Positions 5,233-5,391 of a stretch of DNA of 5,391 bases are shown here, one piece after another. A program made the translations under genes and the position numbers. Location of the stretch: assembly GCA_013151655.1 (NCBI GenBank), contig JAADHX010000034.1, positions 1 through 5,391 of the forward strand, read 5' to 3'. Numbering within the stretch: position 1 is the first letter of the stretch; each line of letters begins with the position of its first letter. The notes beneath the pieces were generated by a model that searched no databases, had not been told where the DNA came from, and saw only the letters and a list, made by a program, of their open reading frames with translations. This DNA is from Actinomycetota bacterium. GTDB lineage: Bacteria; Actinomycetota; Acidimicrobiia; Acidimicrobiales; Poriferisodalaceae.

Positions 5233-5391
5233 ACGATGCTGCTAACAATTCCGGACCAAACAACAACTCAGGACCAAACAACCGCCAACCCAAGAAGAAA
5301 AAGAAGCGCAAGAAAGTCAAACGCGTCGACCCGTCAGTGTTCTGGGGCGATCCGGAGAAGCTGCCACCACCGAGCCAGGTCGACACGTCTG
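5229..5391 (+). CDS. Partial gene, Asn-rich then Lys-rich N-terminus, helicase operon partner (3' end outside window)
   Basis: The first 54 codons are visible and remain open at the window end. Residues 1-18 hold a repeated SGPNNN/SGPNNR unit, encoded by an 18-bp tandem repeat at 5250-5285. About residues 21-31 are a dense basic run (KKKKKRKKVKR). Next comes a Pro-rich stretch, DPSVFWGDPEKLPPPSQVD. The start looks disordered and nucleic-acid-binding by charge. HelZ-type genes are often followed by a SWIM zinc-finger protein, and FWG-x-P-rich segments occur in some of those. No SWIM Cys/His motif is visible in this fragment, so that identity is a weak inference. It is translationally coupled to the helicase and probably acts with it. 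Confidence 0.7.
   Translation, partial: MNDAANNSGPNNNSGPNNRQPKKKKKRKKVKRVDPSVFWGDPEKLPPPSQVDTS
5250..5285 (+). repeat. 18-bp tandem repeat, two copies, within the partial gene
   Basis: TCCGGACCAAACAACAAC is followed directly by TCAGGACCAAACAACCGC, encoding SGPNNN then SGPNNR. Two units differ at only a few bases, which suggests recent slippage duplication in a flexible N-terminal tail. Confidence 0.75.

Noticed and set aside
5156..5386. A minus-strand ORF with a Phe/Leu-rich, membrane-like stretch
   Set aside because: The hydrophobic run is simply the complement of the Lys codons in the coupled plus-strand gene, which has a ribosome binding site and an ATGA start.

Overview
The window is GC-rich DNA (roughly six bases in ten by eye), with GTG starts and 4-bp stop/start overlaps. 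Its protein families point to a high-GC Gram-positive, most likely an actinomycete. These are a BisC/TorA-type molybdoenzyme, a ParD-like antitoxin with a zeta-like kinase, and a HelZ-type SNF2 helicase. The lineage is inferred from family resemblance only.

Layout. (1) Bases 1-542, plus strand: the last 179 residues of a molybdopterin oxidoreductase whose gene starts outside the window. (2) Bases 580-1526, minus strand and convergent with it: a two-gene toxin-antitoxin operon. The ParD-like antitoxin is first and the zeta-like kinase toxin second, joined by a GTGA overlap. Two tandem 17-bp dyads lie just upstream of the antitoxin ribosome binding site and look like the autoregulatory operator. 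(3) Bases 1527-1965: a divergent intergenic region packed with inverted repeats. It holds a candidate promoter, a potentially structured leader and a candidate 19-codon leader ORF whose stop overlaps the helicase ATG. (4) Bases 1966-5232, plus strand: a HelZ-like SNF2-family ATPase of about 1,088 codons, interrupted by one in-frame TAA at 3319-3321. It therefore reads as two ORFs: an N-terminal half, and a C-terminal half carrying the complete ATPase core. (5) Base 5229 to the end: the start of a third gene, overlapping the helicase stop by ATGA, with a repetitive Asn-rich then Lys-rich N-terminus.

The main observation is that the two helicase ORFs are in the same frame. Family-like sequence runs straight through the stop, and the second ORF has no convincing ribosome binding site of its own. 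It therefore looks like one gene with a nonsense codon (recent mutation, sequence error or recoding) rather than two designed subunits. The toxin-antitoxin pair next to a SNF2 helicase operon has the feel of an accessory or defence-type locus, but nothing here proves a new system. The least explained DNA is the dyad-rich stretch between the two divergent operons.
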